The notes: generated by a model from the sequence alone, not told the origin. A DNA stretch of 64,000 nt from Streptomyces sp. NBC_00358 (GCF_036099295.1 NZ_CP107976.1:8060001-8124000), one strand, 5' to 3'; numbered from the stretch's first letter, positions 18,064 through 26,841 are shown. Translations and numbers: made by a program.

Positions 18064-18133
18064 AGCCGCACAGAGATGAAAGAGCCGCACAGAGATGACA
18101 GAGCCGCACAGCGATGAAGCCGTACAGCCGTGA
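18064..18133. repeat. Imperfect tandem repeat downstream of the Lrp gene
   Basis: Four units begin AGCCG: two of 19 bases (AGCCGCACAGAGATGAAAG at 18064 and a one-base variant at 18083), then two of 16 bases (18102 and 18118) that decay towards the Lrp stop codon. It is not coding in any frame with sensible composition. The function is unknown. Confidence 0.75.
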
Positions 18134-18143
18134 AGCCGCTCGC

Positions 18144-18620
18144 TCACCTCTGCGCGGCGCGCCCGATCGACTCCACCAGCGGCAGCAACCGGTGCGGGAC
18201 GCGTTCGCGCAGGGTCACCTCGGTCCGGGTGCGGACCACGCCGGGCAGGCTGATCAGCGCCTGGATCACATCCTCGAGATGTGCGTTGTCCCGCGCCGCG
18301 ACCCGGGTGATCAGATCGCCGCCGCCGGTGATCGAGAACGCCTCGATGATCTCCGGTACGGCGGCGAGCGCGTCGCCGACATCGTCGAGATGGCCCTGTG
18401 TGACCTCGATGTGCACGAAGGCGAGCACGGGGTGGCCGAGGGCGGCCGGGGAGAGCGACGGGCCCGTTCCGGTGATCACCCCGTCCCGCTCCAGCCGGTC
18501 GAGGCGGGCCTGGAGCGTGCCGCGGGCGACGCCGAGGACACGGGCGTATTCGCGGACGCTGGTACGCGGCTGCTCCAGCAGCAGCCGCAGGATGCGGGTG
18601 TCGAGCTCGTCCACGGCCAT
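18144..18620 (-). CDS. Lrp/AsnC family transcriptional regulator
   Basis: This 158-residue regulator has the Lrp helix-turn-helix (LDTRILRLLLEQPRTSVREYARVLGVARGTLQARLDRLERDGVITG, residues 6-51) and a RAM ligand domain (LAFVHIEVTQGHLDDVGDALAAVPEI ... ITGGGDLITRVAARDNAHLEDVI). Such proteins bind amino acids or related metabolites and form octamers. It is divergent from a FUSC-family exporter at 18851 across a 230-base gap that contains a dyad, so it probably controls that exporter and itself. GGGAGG is 10 bases upstream of the ATG. Confidence 0.92.
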   Translation of the reverse strand: MAVDELDTRILRLLLEQPRTSVREYARVLGVARGTLQARLDRLERDGVITGTGPSLSPAALGHPVLAFVHIEVTQGHLDDVGDALAAVPEIIEAFSITGGGDLITRVAARDNAHLEDVIQALISLPGVVRTRTEVTLRERVPHRLLPLVESIGRAAQR

Positions 18621-18670
18621 GGTCCGTTGGCCTCCCTGTGGCCGACAATGATCACTTTCAACTGTACCAA

Positions 18671-18701
18671 TGGCTCAGCCGAAACCGAGCCGGTTGAGCC
18701 A
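18671..18701. promoter_or_regulatory. Dyad in the Lrp/FUSC divergent gap
   Basis: TGGCTCA (18671-18677) pairs exactly with TGAGCCA (18695-18701), and a second nested pair ACCG/CGGT lies between them. It starts 51 bases upstream of the Lrp start, and 150 bases before the FUSC start. It is a plausible Lrp-type site, but no match to a defined consensus is claimed. Confidence 0.4.
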
Positions 18702-18850
18702 GTTCCGGACTGCCGCTTACCTTGTCCGTATCGATGGCGCTGCGCAGCGCCGGACGGCAAGGACGCCGTACCGGACCCGCGGCGCCTTTCGCATGTGCGC
18801 TGCGCATGCCGAACCAGAGCTGAGTACGAAGTAGGGGCGGGCCGCCGACG

Positions 18851-20347
18851 GTGAAGAAGATGTTCATGGCTCCGGATCCGGGACTGTTCCGGCTGCGGGT
18901 CTCGCTCCGGGCGGTCCTCGGTATAGGCCTCGCTGTCACCCTGTGCCAGCTCGCCGGGCTGTCGCTCGCCGCGTCGATCACCGGCGGCCTCGCGGCGCTC
19001 CTCGCGCTGTTCACGGTCGGCGACCCCACGGTGCGCGGCCAGGCCGTCACCACCACGCTGCTGCCGGTGGCCGGCCTGCCGGTCCTCACGGTCGCGACCG
19101 CGCTGCACGGGATGCCGATGCTGCGGGACGCGATCTGGCTCGCCGTGGTCTTCGCCGGGGTGTACGCCCGCCGGTTCGGCCCGCGCGGCCACGCGCTCGG
19201 CATCTTCGCGTTCATGATGTTCTTCACGACCCAGTTCCTGCACGCCGTGCCGGGCCAGCTCCCGCAGTTGTACGCCGCCCTGGCCCTGTCGCTGACGGCG
19301 TCCTCGGCCGTGCGGTTCGGGGCCTGGTGCGTCGAGCGGCGCAGCCCCCTGCCGGCCGCGCCGTCGCCCCTTGAGGGCCGCGGGCTGGCGCGCCCCGCCA
19401 CCCGGCAGGCCTTCCAGGCGACCGCGGCCTGCGCCTTCGCGCTCGCCGCGGGCCAACTGCTGTCGCACGACCGCTGGTACTGGGCCGTCGGCGCCGCCTG
19501 GTGGATCTTCGTCAACACCGCCTCGCGCGGCGAGACGCTGGTCCGCGGCTTCCGGCGCGTGCTCGGCACGCTCACCGGGATCGTGGCCGGGTTCCTGATC
19601 GCCGTACCGCTGCACGGGGCACCGGCGCCCACCCTCGCCCTCGTCGCGGTGAGCGTCTTCGGGATCTTCTACACGGCGGCGCCCTCGTACAGCTGGATGA
19701 TGTTCTTCGTCACCGTCATGGCGGGCCTGCTCTACGGGCTGCTCGGCGTCCTGCACCCGGGACTGCTGGGCCTGCGGCTCGCCGAGACCGGCGTCGGAGC
19801 GCTCGGCGCCGCGCTCGCCGTCGCGCTCGTCCTGCCCATCACCACGCACACGGTCACCGACCGGTGGATCGAACGCGCCCTGCACGCCGTGCACGGCTGC
19901 ACCTCGGCGGCGGCCCGGCGGCTCGCGGGCGACGCCCAGGCCGACCCCGCGCCGCGCGCGGGGGAGCTCGAAGCACTTCTGGGGCGCGTGCGTATGGCTC
20001 TCGCGCCCCTCGTCCATCCGCTCAACCCGATGCGGGAGCGCAAGGAGCGGGCCCGCGCGGTCCTCGCCCTGCTCGACGACTGCGCGCGAGAGGTACGGGG
20101 TCTCGCAGCCGTCGCGGCCGACCCCGACGCCTCGCACGACGCTCGCCTCACGGCGGCCTGCCGACGGGTCGAGACGGCGATGGAGTCCCTGGTCGGAGCC
20201 GTGCCGGGCTCCGCTCCTGCGCCCCACCACGGCACCCCCCGCCATCACCCCGGGGCCGAACAGGCGCTCGTCCACCTGCACGGCCTGGAACGTGCGCTCG
20301 TCGAACTGGCGACACCCCTGCGCGGCTCACGGCTGGCAGCCGTCTGA
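18851..20347 (+). CDS. FUSC family membrane protein (aromatic acid / xenobiotic exporter type)
   Basis: The 498-residue protein has two blocks of hydrophobic helices, each about 150 residues, separated by a hydrophilic linker around residue 160. This is the duplicated fusaric-acid-resistance (FUSC) layout. The second block (FVNTASRGETLVRGFRRVLGTLTGIVAGFLIAVPL) contains the conserved family motif. The ~130-residue C-terminal region is soluble and Arg/Ala-rich. Homologues export aromatic carboxylic acids. The start is uncertain: GTG 18851 and ATG 18866 both lack a strong ribosome site. It is divergent from an Lrp-type regulator. A second FUSC gene lies at 46386. Confidence 0.88.
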   Translation: MKKMFMAPDPGLFRLRVSLRAVLGIGLAVTLCQLAGLSLAASITGGLAALLALFTVGDPTVRGQAVTTTLLPVAGLPVLTVATALHGMPMLRDAIWLAVVFAGVYARRFGPRGHALGIFAFMMFFTTQFLHAVPGQLPQLYAALALSLTASSAVRFGAWCVERRSPLPAAPSPLEGRGLARPATRQAFQATAACAFALAAGQLLSHDRWYWAVGAAWWIFVNTASRGETLVRGFRRVLGTLTGIVAGFLIAVPLHGAPAPTLALVAVSVFGIFYTAAPSYSWMMFFVTVMAGLLYGLLGVLHPGLLGLRLAETGVGALGAALAVALVLPITTHTVTDRWIERALHAVHGCTSAAARRLAGDAQADPAPRAGELEALLGRVRMALAPLVHPLNPMRERKERARAVLALLDDCAREVRGLAAVAADPDASHDARLTAACRRVETAMESLVGAVPGSAPAPHHGTPRHHPGAEQALVHLHGLERALVELATPLRGSRLAAV

Positions 20348-20564
20348 CGTATCCGGGACGCTTCCCCCGGGCGCCCGGCCCGGACCCGCCCCTCCCCGAG
20401 GCCGCGCTCACGCTGTGGACACGGGTGCCCGGAATGAGGCAGATTTACCGGCCATCCGCAGGGCGGATCGCCGCACCCGCCGGGCAACCCCGCGGCCATC
20501 GGGCGCACGGACGCCGTGGACCGTGCGGGAGCGGCCGGCGGACGGAACTCTTGGGGGCGGCACC

Positions 20565-22538
20565 ATGCGCGACTTCCCGCGCGGAACCACACACGAAGAG
20601 CGCGCGGCCGACACCGTGGACGTGGGGCGGCCGAGCCCCGGAGGCGACGGCCCGGCCGGCTGGCTGGATCGGATCCGGCGCGACGGCGAGCGCGACGACG
20701 AAGATCGGGAACGGGGGCGCGGGCGCCCGCTGGAAGGCCTCGGAGCGGCCCCCGCGGCCATCGGCCCGACGGCCGCCCGCGAGGCGCGTGACGTCCTCAC
20801 TACGGGCTCCACGCGGCTTCCGGACCCGTACCCGCCCGGTGTCCCGGCCGACGGACGCGGGAATTCCGGGCGGCATCGTGACCCCAACGCGTCCGCCGCC
20901 CCGGCCGACCGTCGTACGGGCGCCCCGCGGCCCACTGCCCCATACGCGCCCAGTGTCCCGGCCGATCCTCGCGGGGACCCCGCGTCGTCGCGCCGGCCGC
21001 ACGGTCACGAGGACCGGAACCCCCGCCGGGCGGACGACGCGTCCCTGTCATCCACCGACGCCCACCCTGCGGTGGCCAGCGCGGCACCCCGCACCCGCTC
21101 GGCGCAGGTGGACGCCCCGGCACGGCCCCGGCCCGACCGGGGCGCCACCCCGATCCCGGGGCTGCTGGGGCGCCTGACGGCCGGGGATACCCCGGCCGAG
21201 GCGCCGCCCCGTTCCGCCCGTGGACCAGGCGTCACAGGACACGACACACGAACCCGTCCGGGGCGCGTCGATCGTGACGGTCCCGATGGTTCCCGCGGTC
21301 CGGATGGTCCCCGCGGTCCCGACCGGAACGAACCGGGTTCGGCCTCGCACCGGCGCGCCCCGGAACCGTCCCCCGACCTCCTCCGCGCCGCCGCCGAATT
21401 CATCACGCTCCATTACGCGGAGGAGGGCCTCGGGGATCCGGCCCGGCGGATCGCCGCCGTCCGCGCGGAGATCGCCGACACCGGGACGTACTGGCACACC
21501 ACCCGGGAACTCGTCTTCGGCGCACGCGTCGCCTGGCGCAACGCCAACCGCTGCATCGGCCGCCTGTACTGGAACGCGCTGAGCGTGCGCGACCGCCGGG
21601 AGGTACGGGACGCCGGAGAGGTCGCCGAGGAGTCGGCGGACCACCTCAGGGAGGCCACCCGCGGCGGCCGGATCCGCTCGCTCATCACGGTCTTCGCGCC
21701 CGACTCACCGCGGCGCCCCGGCCCCAGGATCTGGAACGAACAGCTCATCCGGTACGCGGGTCACCCGCGCCCCGACGGCGGCGTCACCGGCGATCCACGC
21801 AACGCCGGTCTCACCGCGACCGCCCGGAGGCTCGGCTGGCCCGGCGGCCCCGGCACGCCCTTCGACGTCCTGCCGCTCGTGATCCAGGACGCGGGCGCCG
21901 AACCCCGCTGGTTCGCGCTGCCGAAGGACGCGGTGCTCGAAGTGGAGCTCGGCCACCCCGAGTACACCTGGTGGCAGGGCATGGGGCTGCGCTGGCACGC
22001 GGTGCCCGCCATCTCCAACATGTGCCTGGAGATCGGTGGCGTCTGCTACCCGGCCGCGCCCTTCAACGGCTGGTACATGGGCACGGAGATCGGCGCCCGC
22101 AACCTCGCGGACACCGACCGCTACGACCTGCTGCCGGTCGTCGCGGAGCGCCTCGGCCTCGACACCCGTACCGACCGCTCCCTGTGGAAGGACCGGGCCC
22201 TCGTCGAACTCAACCGCTCGGTCCTGCACTCCTTCGACCGCGCGGGCGTCACCGTCACCGACCACCACACCGAGTCCCGGCGCTTCCTCACCCATCTGGG
22301 ACGCGAGGAACGCAAGGGGCGTCAGGTGGGTGCCGACTGGTCGTGGATCGTGCCTCCGATCTCCGGCAGCGCCACGCCGGTCTTCCACCGCACGTTCGAC
22401 ACCGTCGAACGGACCCCGGCCTACGTCCACCACCCGGAGGCCACGGAACGGGCGCGGGGCGCGGCCCCGCCCGCCCGGCTCCAGGGGGCGGCCGGCCCGC
22501 TCTTCGGAGGGCCGGCCGAGCCACCCGGTCTGGTCTAG
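20565..22538 (+). CDS. nos: Bacterial nitric oxide synthase oxygenase with long disordered N-terminal extension
   Basis: The C-terminal ~380 residues (from about 268) are a NOS oxygenase domain. They include the heme-ligand region RNANRCIGR with Cys330, the arginine-site region FNGWYMGTEIG with Glu508, and the conserved WWQGMGLRWHAVPAISNM and pterin/dimer part WIVPPISGSATPVFH. It makes NO from arginine with an external reductase. Usual bacterial NOS is ~360-420 residues; this one is 657. The first ~265 residues are low-complexity, rich in Arg, Asp, Pro and Gly, with repeats such as VPADGRGN/VPADPRGD and a GPDGSRGPDGPRGPD run. The ATG at 20565 has GGGGGCGG upstream. A later start near the domain cannot be excluded, although no good ribosome site was seen there. 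Confidence 0.9.
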   Translation: MRDFPRGTTHEERAADTVDVGRPSPGGDGPAGWLDRIRRDGERDDEDRERGRGRPLEGLGAAPAAIGPTAAREARDVLTTGSTRLPDPYPPGVPADGRGNSGRHRDPNASAAPADRRTGAPRPTAPYAPSVPADPRGDPASSRRPHGHEDRNPRRADDASLSSTDAHPAVASAAPRTRSAQVDAPARPRPDRGATPIPGLLGRLTAGDTPAEAPPRSARGPGVTGHDTRTRPGRVDRDGPDGSRGPDGPRGPDRNEPGSASHRRAPEPSPDLLRAAAEFITLHYAEEGLGDPARRIAAVRAEIADTGTYWHTTRELVFGARVAWRNANRCIGRLYWNALSVRDRREVRDAGEVAEESADHLREATRGGRIRSLITVFAPDSPRRPGPRIWNEQLIRYAGHPRPDGGVTGDPRNAGLTATARRLGWPGGPGTPFDVLPLVIQDAGAEPRWFALPKDAVLEVELGHPEYTWWQGMGLRWHAVPAISNMCLEIGGVCYPAAPFNGWYMGTEIGARNLADTDRYDLLPVVAERLGLDTRTDRSLWKDRALVELNRSVLHSFDRAGVTVTDHHTESRRFLTHLGREERKGRQVGADWSWIVPPISGSATPVFHRTFDTVERTPAYVHHPEATERARGAAPPARLQGAAGPLFGGPAEPPGLV

Positions 22539-22598
22539 ACCGCAGCCTCCCGACTGCTACCGTCGCCCCCGATGACGCGGGACCGAGAGGGGACAGCT

Positions 22599-23642
22599 GT
22601 GGCAGACGGCGGCAGGCGACGACGGGCGTTCATCGGCTCGTTCACGGCCGCGGGAGGACTCGGTGTCCTCACCGCGGCGGTGGACCCGGACAGTGGCGCG
22701 CTGACCGTCCTGAACGCCGTCGACGGCGTACCCGACCCTTCGTATCTCGCCCTGTCGCCCGCGCACGACGTCCTGTACGCGGTCAGTGAGACCGACGAGG
22801 GAGCGGTGGCCGCCTACCGCGTGCACACCGACCAGCCGGAACTGACCGGTCCGCCGGTCCGGACCGGCGGCAGCGGCCCCACTCACCTCAGTGTCCTCGA
22901 CGGCCACGTCCTCACCGCCGACTACGGCTCAGGGAGCGTCAGCGCGGTGCCCGTCCGTCCGGGAGGCGGACTCGCGGGCGCCGCCTCCAGCGTGCTCCGG
23001 CACACCGGTTCCGGTCCGCACACCGACCGGCAGCGGGGTCCGCACGCCCACCAGGTGCAGCCCGATCCCACCGGCCGCTGGGCGGTCAGCGTCGACCTCG
23101 GCACGGATTCCGTCCGGGTGTGCGCCCTCGACGGCGGAACGCTCAGACTGCACGGCGAGACCGCCCTGCGGCCGGGCTCCGGGCCGCGCCATCTGGCCTT
23201 CCACCCGGGGGGCGGACATGCGTACGTCCTCAATGAACTCGCCCCGACCGTCACCGTCTGCCGCTGGGACGCCGCCGAGGGCTCGCTGCGGCCCGTCGGC
23301 GAGACACCGGTGCTGTCGGGTGTCCCGGAGGGCGACGCGTACCCCTCGGGCATCGTCGTCTCGCCCGACGGCCGCTTCGTGTGGACGGCCACCCGGGGCC
23401 AGGACGTCGTCTCCGTGCTCACCCCGGACGCGGCGGGCGATGGGCTCAACCTGGTCATCACGGTGCCCTGCGGCGGCGTCTGGCCCCGCGCGCTGGCCCT
23501 CGACCCGTCGGGCCGCTTCCTCTACGTGGCGAACGAGCGCTCCGGGGACGTGACCTGGTTCATCGTCGACCCGGACACGGGCGTGCCCCGCCGGGGCGGC
23601 TCGGTCGAGGCACCGGCGGCGTCCTGCGTGGTCTTCGGCTGA
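22599..23642 (+). CDS. Lactonase family beta-propeller protein (6-phosphogluconolactonase/YbhE type)
   Basis: The 347-residue protein is a seven-bladed propeller of the YbhE lactonase family. Repeated blades read LSPAHDVLYAVSE, HLSVLDGHVLTADYGSGSVSAV, HQVQPDPTGRWAVSVDLGTD, RHLAFHPGGGHAYVLNE, YPSGIVVSPDGRFVWTATRG and ALDPSGRFLYVANERSGDVTWF. Members hydrolyse sugar lactones such as 6-phosphogluconolactone, or have unknown substrates. The start GTG 22599 is preferred over ATG 22572 because GAGAGGGGA sits 6 bases before it. It follows the NOS gene by 60 bases and may share its transcript. It ends before a strong bidirectional terminator. Confidence 0.9.
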   Translation: MADGGRRRRAFIGSFTAAGGLGVLTAAVDPDSGALTVLNAVDGVPDPSYLALSPAHDVLYAVSETDEGAVAAYRVHTDQPELTGPPVRTGGSGPTHLSVLDGHVLTADYGSGSVSAVPVRPGGGLAGAASSVLRHTGSGPHTDRQRGPHAHQVQPDPTGRWAVSVDLGTDSVRVCALDGGTLRLHGETALRPGSGPRHLAFHPGGGHAYVLNELAPTVTVCRWDAAEGSLRPVGETPVLSGVPEGDAYPSGIVVSPDGRFVWTATRGQDVVSVLTPDAAGDGLNLVITVPCGGVWPRALALDPSGRFLYVANERSGDVTWFIVDPDTGVPRRGGSVEAPAASCVVFG

Positions 23643-23717
23643 CCCGGCCGCTCGGACGGCCCGGGGACTCACGCGGAGTACGCCCCGGGCACGGCCGGGC
23701 GCGTCTCGTGCGTACGG

Positions 23718-23753
23718 GAAAGGGCCCCTCCTGTCACAGGAGCGGGCCCTTTC
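23718..23753. terminator. Bidirectional intrinsic-type terminator hairpin
   Basis: GAAAGGGCCC (23718-23727) pairs with GGGCCCTTTC (23744-23753). Inside it CTCCTG pairs with CAGGAG around a TCA loop, giving a 16-bp stem with one bulged base. The A/T ends give short U-tracts both ways. It lies between the convergent lactonase and CbiX-like genes. Confidence 0.85.
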
Positions 23754-23802
23754 GATGTGCGGGTGGAACGGGTCGTACGGGCAGTGCGGGGGTACCGGCC
23801 GA

Positions 23803-24723
23803 CTAGAAGGCCGGCGCCCCCTGGGTCTGCGGCGGCGCGATGCCCAGCGCCGACGTGTACTGGGCCAGCGCGAGCTTGCCGATCGCCGGGTACGGGCCAA
23901 GGGCCTCGGCGGCGCTGCACCCGGCCTCCTTCGCGGCCGCGTCGAGCAGACCCGCGTCGAGCTCCGGACCGATCAGGTACGGGGCGAGCGCGAGCTGCTG
24001 CGAACCGGAGCCGCGCAGCTGCTCGGCGACGGCCGCGATGGAACCCTCCTCGTCGAGCGCCGCGGCCATGACCGGCACGGCGAGACGCGCGGCGAGCAGC
24101 ATGCCGGTGATCCCGGCCGCCTGCACGGCGTCCTCGCCGCCCACGGTGGCGAGCACGATGCCGTCCGCGGCGGTCGCCACGGTGAACAGCCGGGCGCGGT
24201 CGGCGCGGGACAGACCGGCCTCGGACAGGCGCACGTGCAGCGCCTCGGCGAGCAGCGGGTGCGGGCCGAGGACATCGGTCAGTTCGGCCGCGACGCGGCT
24301 CTCCATGACCGCCTGGCGGATCCGGCGCAGCAAGGCGTTGTCCGGACCGGCGAGCAGCGGTACGACGATGCCGACCGGGCCGTCGGGCGCGGTGACGTCG
24401 GAACCGGCGGCGCGGGCCTGCTCGAAGCGCGCTGTGCGCTCCTCGGCGGCGTGGGTCAGCACGGACTGCAGCGTGGGGAACTCGTCGTCCCCGTCCAGGT
24501 AACCGATGCGGGCATCGAGGCCGGGGAGCTCGGAGCGCGCGATGCTCACGACCTCCTCGGCGAGGCTGCGCGTGGCCGCGCTGGGGGTGCCCGGCACCGC
24601 GAGGACGAACGCGGGCGCGCCCTCGGGAGCCGCCAGGGGTTCCGGACGGCGGTGCCGCCCGGCTTGGCGGGGTCGCGGCATTCGTACTGGCAGGCCGGAC
24701 GCGGGCCCAGTGGGGGAGCTCAT
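23803..24723 (-). CDS. CbiX/sirohydrochlorin chelatase family protein lacking the usual active-site histidines
   Basis: The 306-residue protein has the duplicated CbiX/SirB chelatase fold: first half from about residue 37 (AFVLAVPGTPSAATRSLAEEVV), second half from about 155 (HPLLAEALHVRLSEAGL ... GIVLATVGGEDAVQ). Active CbiX enzymes start with a HG(S/T) motif whose His binds metal and tetrapyrrole. Here that position reads PGTP. The second conserved histidine region (normally LL.GYH-like) reads LLAGPDNALLRR. It may therefore be a non-catalytic or altered paralogue. Family members insert Fe, Co or Ni into sirohydrochlorin for siroheme or cobalamin. No siroheme or nitrite/sulfite reductase genes are adjacent. 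The family call is firm, chelatase activity doubtful. Confidence 0.75.
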   Translation of the reverse strand: MSSPTGPASGLPVRMPRPRQAGRHRRPEPLAAPEGAPAFVLAVPGTPSAATRSLAEEVVSIARSELPGLDARIGYLDGDDEFPTLQSVLTHAAEERTARFEQARAAGSDVTAPDGPVGIVVPLLAGPDNALLRRIRQAVMESRVAAELTDVLGPHPLLAEALHVRLSEAGLSRADRARLFTVATAADGIVLATVGGEDAVQAAGITGMLLAARLAVPVMAAALDEEGSIAAVAEQLRGSGSQQLALAPYLIGPELDAGLLDAAAKEAGCSAAEALGPYPAIGKLALAQYTSALGIAPPQTQGAPAF

Positions 24724-24828
24724 GGCGCCGCATGTTACTGGTTTCCTGGGTTCCCCTGTTCGGGGAGGGTGCAGGTGAGCGGTATCCGTCCGCTTTTGTC
24801 TGATGAGTTACGTACGGATCAGAAGTGA

Positions 24829-25944
24829 TCAGTAATCGCGGACTTGTCTGTCCTGCGGTGAATTCCGGCCATCGATTTCCGGATACGGCTTTTCGGCCAC
24901 CACCGACAACATCCGCCCGTCCAGGGGCAGTGCGAGCCGGCCCTCCGCCAGGTCGGCGGCGATCCGGAGCGCGCCGTCGAGCGGGTCGCCCGCGGCCGGC
25001 ACCTGCCGGGCGTGCGGCAGCCGCTCCGCCAACTCCTCGCCCAGCGGCGCGAGTAGCGGGGTTCCTGTCTTGAACAGGCCCCCGGTGAGCGCGAGACGGG
25101 GTTCGTCGCCGGCCGGGCACACGGCCGCGACCGAATCGGCCATGTGCCGTGCGGCGGCCCGCAGGATGTCCGCCGCCACGGGATCGCTCCCGGCGCGGGA
25201 GGCCACCTCCGGGGCGAAGGAGGCGAGCACGGCCGCCCGGTCGGTGCGCGGGTACAGCAGTCCCGGCAGCCCCGGCATCGGCCCGAACATCTCCTCCGCC
25301 CGCGCCAGTAGCGCGGTCGAGCCGTCCGGGCGGCCGTCGAACGCCCGCAGGGCCGCCTCCAGGCCCGCGCGCCCGATCCACGCGCCGCCACCGCAGTCGC
25401 CGAGCAGATGGCCCCAGCCGTCGGCCCTGCGCCAGGACCTGAGGTCGGTGCCGATCGCGATCATGCCGGTGCCCGCCGCGATCACGGCACCCGCCCGGGG
25501 ACCGAGCGCGCCGGTGTACGCCGTCACCGCGTCGGCCGCCAAGGCGAGCCGCCTCACTCCCAGTTCACGCTCCAGCGCGGCCGGCAGCTCGTCCCGCAGT
25601 TCGTCACCGAGCGTGGCCAGGCCGGCCGCGCCGACAGCGACGGCCCCGAGCCGTTCGGCCCCTGCCTCGCTCATCAACCGCCTTGCCATCGGCACCAGTT
25701 GATCCAGCAGGTGCCCGGCCGAGATCCCACGCGGGCCGGTGCGGACCGGTTCGTTGGAGATGAGGGGGTCACTGAGCGGGGTCGGCGGAGGGGGCGTCCC
25801 CCGGCCCACGGGGGAGCGGACATCGCCCGCCGCCCCGTGCGCGGCGAGCGCCACGCGCAGTCCCGAACCTCCGGAGTCCACGGCCAGCACCACGGACGGG
25901 CCCGGCCCGGCCGGACGCCCGCCGCGTCCGCCGCCGGACGTCAC
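24829..25944 (-). CDS. BadF/BadG-type ATPase, N-acetylglucosamine kinase-like
   Basis: The 371-residue protein belongs to the ASKHA superfamily. It has a phosphate-1 loop VVLAVDSGGSGLRVAL at residues 17-32, the GAVIAAGTGMIAIG phosphate-2 region, WGHLLGDCGGGAWIGRAGLEAALRAFDGR, typical of NagK-type kinases, and ALTGGLFKTG near the C-terminus. It probably phosphorylates GlcNAc or a related aminosugar in the cytoplasm, for example in cell-wall recycling. The GTG start overlaps the TGA of the uracil-DNA glycosylase gene by two bases. Translational coupling is likely, although the two functions are unrelated. Confidence 0.88.
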   Translation of the reverse strand: MTSGGGRGGRPAGPGPSVVLAVDSGGSGLRVALAAHGAAGDVRSPVGRGTPPPPTPLSDPLISNEPVRTGPRGISAGHLLDQLVPMARRLMSEAGAERLGAVAVGAAGLATLGDELRDELPAALERELGVRRLALAADAVTAYTGALGPRAGAVIAAGTGMIAIGTDLRSWRRADGWGHLLGDCGGGAWIGRAGLEAALRAFDGRPDGSTALLARAEEMFGPMPGLPGLLYPRTDRAAVLASFAPEVASRAGSDPVAADILRAAARHMADSVAAVCPAGDEPRLALTGGLFKTGTPLLAPLGEELAERLPHARQVPAAGDPLDGALRIAADLAEGRLALPLDGRMLSVVAEKPYPEIDGRNSPQDRQVRDY

Positions 25945-26627
25945 GGCAGGCGCCAGTCCACCGGCTCGGCTCCCTGCCCGGCCAGCAGGTCGTTGGCGCG
26001 GCTGAAGGGGCGGGAGCCGAAGAAGCCACGGTCGGCCGACATCGGCGAAGGGTGCGAGGACTCCACGGAGGGGAGGTCGCCGAGCAGGGGGCGCAGATTG
26101 CGGGCGTCGCGCCCCCACAGGATCGACACCAGCGGGCGGCCGCGGGCGGCCAGCGCCCGTATGGCCTGTTCGGTGACTTCCTCCCAGCCCTTGCCGCGGT
26201 GGGCGGCGGGACTGCGGGGAGCCGTGGTGAGCGCCCTGTTGAGCAACAGCACACCCTGCTTCGTCCACGGGGTGAGGTCACCGTTGGACGGCTGGGGCGC
26301 CCCGAGGTCGGTGTTCAGCTCGCGGTAGATGTTGATGAGGCTGGGCGGCAGCGGACGTACCTCCGGGGCCACCGAGAACGACAGGCCCACCGCGTGTCCC
26401 GGGGTCGGATAGGGGTCCTGGCCGACGATGAGGACACGGACCTCGTCGAAGGGCTGCTGGAAGGCGCGCAGTACGTTCGCGCCGGCCGGTAGGTAGGTGC
26501 GTCCCGCGGCGATCTCCGCGCGCAGGAAGTCGCCCATCTCGGCGATTCTTCCGGCCACGGGTTCGAGAGCTTTCGCCCAGCCCGGTTCGACGATCTCGTT
26601 CAACGGTCGTGGTGCCACGGGCGTCAC
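25941..26627 (-). CDS. ung: Uracil-DNA glycosylase, family 1
   Basis: The 228-residue product has all family-1 UDG motifs: the water-activating loop VGQDPYPTPGHAVGLSFSV, the uracil-binding LLNRALTT, VSILWGRDARN, and the DNA-intercalation loop SSHPSPMSADRGFFGSRPFSRAND. It removes uracil from DNA as the first step of base-excision repair. GTG 26627 is chosen because the conserved N-terminus (RPLNEIVEPGWAKAL) follows within 7 residues. An in-frame GTG at 26642 would add five residues, and neither has a clear ribosome site. Streptomyces often carry two ung genes. Confidence 0.95.
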   Translation of the reverse strand: MTPVAPRPLNEIVEPGWAKALEPVAGRIAEMGDFLRAEIAAGRTYLPAGANVLRAFQQPFDEVRVLIVGQDPYPTPGHAVGLSFSVAPEVRPLPPSLINIYRELNTDLGAPQPSNGDLTPWTKQGVLLLNRALTTAPRSPAAHRGKGWEEVTEQAIRALAARGRPLVSILWGRDARNLRPLLGDLPSVESSHPSPMSADRGFFGSRPFSRANDLLAGQGAEPVDWRLP

Positions 26628-26841
26628 CCTACTGCCGTACACCTGGCGGAGATCAAACCGGTGTCCGTCGCGCGACCGAGGATGACCGGTTCGTCGTCGA
26701 ATCGGACGTCTCCGGGCGCAAGACGCCTGCCGACGTGGGCCGTTGGAGGTTCCGGGGACTCCGGCGACGGCTCGGCCGCCGCGACCGGACGGACGCCGTG
26801 GCCGTTCCCGGGCCGCGACCCCTGCCGGACCGCGGCCGCTC

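Larger units (their letters stand above)
17767..18143. other. Intergenic region between TetR start and Lrp stop
   Basis: It contains two short repeat sets, a 15-base direct duplication close to the TetR start and a 16-19-base tandem family near the Lrp stop, each listed separately. No frame in between looks coding. The rest is plain GC-rich sequence. Confidence 0.55.
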
